Of a stretch of DNA of 8,786 nucleotides, positions 7,613-8,786 are shown piece after piece. The translations under genes were made by a program, and so were the position numbers. The DNA comes from Helicobacteraceae bacterium (GTDB taxonomy: Bacteria; Campylobacterota; Campylobacteria; Campylobacterales; Sulfurimonadaceae): positions 1 through 8,786 of the forward strand of contig JAGXIA010000042.1 of assembly GCA_024635885.1 (NCBI GenBank), in the 5' to 3' direction. The notes beneath the pieces are model-generated. The model made no database searches and had not been told where the DNA came from. It saw nothing but the letters and a program-made list of their open reading frames with translations. The first letter of the stretch is position 1; every line of letters begins with the position of its first letter.

Positions 7613-8786
7613 TCAATTAGTCTCTATCTTTTTATCTTGAACTTCTCTCTTTTTTTGCTCAAGCCCTTCTGTTTTAATTCTCTCAAATACTTCTTGATTA
7701 TAATCCTCTTGTATTTTTGAAAGTTGCCCTAAATCTTTTTGAAGTTGTGATAACTTTTCACTTTTATCTATAACGTATGGAGTCAAAATCACTACTAAGT
7801 TGTCTTGTTCCTCTGTTGTAGAAGTAGATGAAAAAAGCCACTCGCCTATCCACGGGATATCTCCTAAAAGAGGTACTTTATTAACAGAATCTCTCTCATA
7901 GCTTTTTACAAGTCCACCAATAATTATGCTTTCACCATGACGCAGGATAGCTTGAGTTTTTACTTCTTGTTTGGAGGTGACTGGTTGACCGGTAGCATTA
8001 TTGCTCCCATCATCTAAAATATTTTCCAGTATTGCTTCAACATCAAGAGTAACTTTAGCAGTTGAAGAAACACGAGGTTTTATTTTCAGAGTTAAACCGA
8101 CATCCTCTCTCTTATAACTACTAGTAAGTCCGCTTACAGCTGCAGTTGATGTTACTGTACCCGTGGAGACAGAGATAGTCTTACCTACGTATATAGATGA
8201 TTCTTTATTGTTGACACAAAGAATAGATGGGTTTGAGATAGACTTAGATGCACCATTTGTTTCAAGAAAATCTATAGCTGCGCCTAAAGCGAAACCTTGT
8301 GTTGCACCGGAACCTATAACTGATGAAGCAAGTTCTGCTCCTACTATACCTTGAACTGGCGCACCACCAAAATTTGCAGCAAAAGAGTAGAGACCTTCCG
8401 ATGTTAAGGAAGCTCCATCAAAACCATACTTGACACCTAACTCTGATGCGTTGTTTTTATTGATTTCTATTATTCTAGCTTGTACATAAACCTGATATTT
8501 CTCTTTATCCAACTCATCAATAATGAGTTTAATGCCACCTATGACTGAAGGCTCTCCAATGGCTATAATTGCGTTTATCTCTTCACTGGCTGATACATTT
8601 GGTTTCATTGCAGGATCTGAAAAAACCTGTTTAGAAATTATTTCAGTTAAACTGGCTAAGACCGATTTTGCATCAGAATTTTTAAGTTCAAAAATATTTA
8701 CTGTGTTGCTTACATTTGACTCTATATCTAATTTTTGAACCAGACGCTCTACTTTATCAACATTCACTTTATTTCCAACAACTATA
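7613..8786 (-). CDS. gspD: Type II secretion secretin GspD (partial, 5' end outside window)
   Basis: The C-terminal 390 residues of an outer-membrane secretin, the gated ring through which T2SS substrates leave the periplasm. The frame stays open to the window edge. The first visible residues, IVVGNKVNVDKVERLVQKLD, are the end of one N domain, so the GTG at 8765-8767 is not the start. A second N domain follows (about 28-92), then the secretin core (about 95-340). The core contains ISNPSILCVNNKESSIYVG, the R-x-D-V-G-L-T-L-K-I-K-P strand, the VPLLGDIPWIG motif at about 304-314 and the closing LTPYVI. About 50 charged, coiled-coil-like residues extend past the barrel (KLSQLQKDLGQL... to KKIETN), where pilotin-binding S domains sit in other secretins. 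The gene leads into gspE after one base. A PilQ or competence secretin is less likely given the neighbours. Confidence 0.9.
   Translation of the reverse strand, partial: IVVGNKVNVDKVERLVQKLDIESNVSNTVNIFELKNSDAKSVLASLTEIISKQVFSDPAMKPNVSASEEINAIIAIGEPSVIGGIKLIIDELDKEKYQVYVQARIIEINKNNASELGVKYGFDGASLTSEGLYSFAANFGGAPVQGIVGAELASSVIGSGATQGFALGAAIDFLETNGASKSISNPSILCVNNKESSIYVGKTISVSTGTVTSTAAVSGLTSSYKREDVGLTLKIKPRVSSTAKVTLDVEAILENILDDGSNNATGQPVTSKQEVKTQAILRHGESIIIGGLVKSYERDSVNKVPLLGDIPWIGEWLFSSTSTTEEQDNLVVILTPYVIDKSEKLSQLQKDLGQLSKIQEDYNQEVFERIKTEGLEQKKREVQDKKIETN

Noticed and set aside
8163..8738. Plus-strand open frames opposite gspD (8163-8354 and 8523-8738)
   Set aside because: They are antisense to the conserved secretin and N domains; their sequences look like complements of real coding sequence, not proteins.
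8765..8767. GTG as a start for the secretin
   Set aside because: The frame stays open to the window edge and the preceding residues IVVGNK continue a conserved secretin N domain, so the gene begins outside the window.

Overview
The window is AT-rich (roughly a third G+C by eye), almost entirely coding, and holds two converging gene blocks. The best guess for the organism is a Campylobacterota bacterium of the Sulfurimonas/Sulfurovum kind. This rests on the base composition, on prepilin-like leaders with Ala rather than Gly before the FTLIE motif, and on a type II secretion set next to TonB-dependent uptake genes. It is an inference from style, not a database match.

Plus strand, 1-5085: a compact operon for outer-membrane uptake. 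It starts with the last 44 codons of a TonB C-terminal domain. Next is an exported TPR-repeat protein, then, by a 4-base ATGA overlap, a large TonB-dependent receptor with two tandem carboxypeptidase-regulatory-like domains before its plug. A 27-base gap leads to an OmpR/PhoB-type response regulator. The TonB-TPR order recalls the TonB2-type clusters of Vibrio and relatives, in which a TPR protein is a putative accessory of the TonB complex. The ExbB/ExbD partners would lie upstream of the window. The substrate is unknown. The regulator looks PhoB-like, so phosphate or an organophosphate is one hypothesis, but nothing in the window proves it.

Minus strand, 8786 down to 5131: part of a type II secretion (T2SS) operon, read gspD (5' end outside the window), gspE, then two minor pseudopilins resembling GspI and GspJ. 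All junctions are tight: a 1-base gap, a short overlap and an ATGA overlap. The operon stops there, with no GspK-like gene, and GspF and the major pseudopilin GspG are not in the window. GspE has complete Walker A, Asp box, Walker B, His box and tetracysteine motifs, so the motor looks functional.

The blocks meet tail to tail in a 45-base gap (5086-5130) holding a 7-bp hairpin that may act as a weak shared terminator. There are no RNA genes, mobile elements or CRISPR arrays, and no gene-free stretch longer than 45 bases. I see no clearly new system. The most interesting element is the TonB-TPR-receptor-regulator operon with its double-domain receptor.
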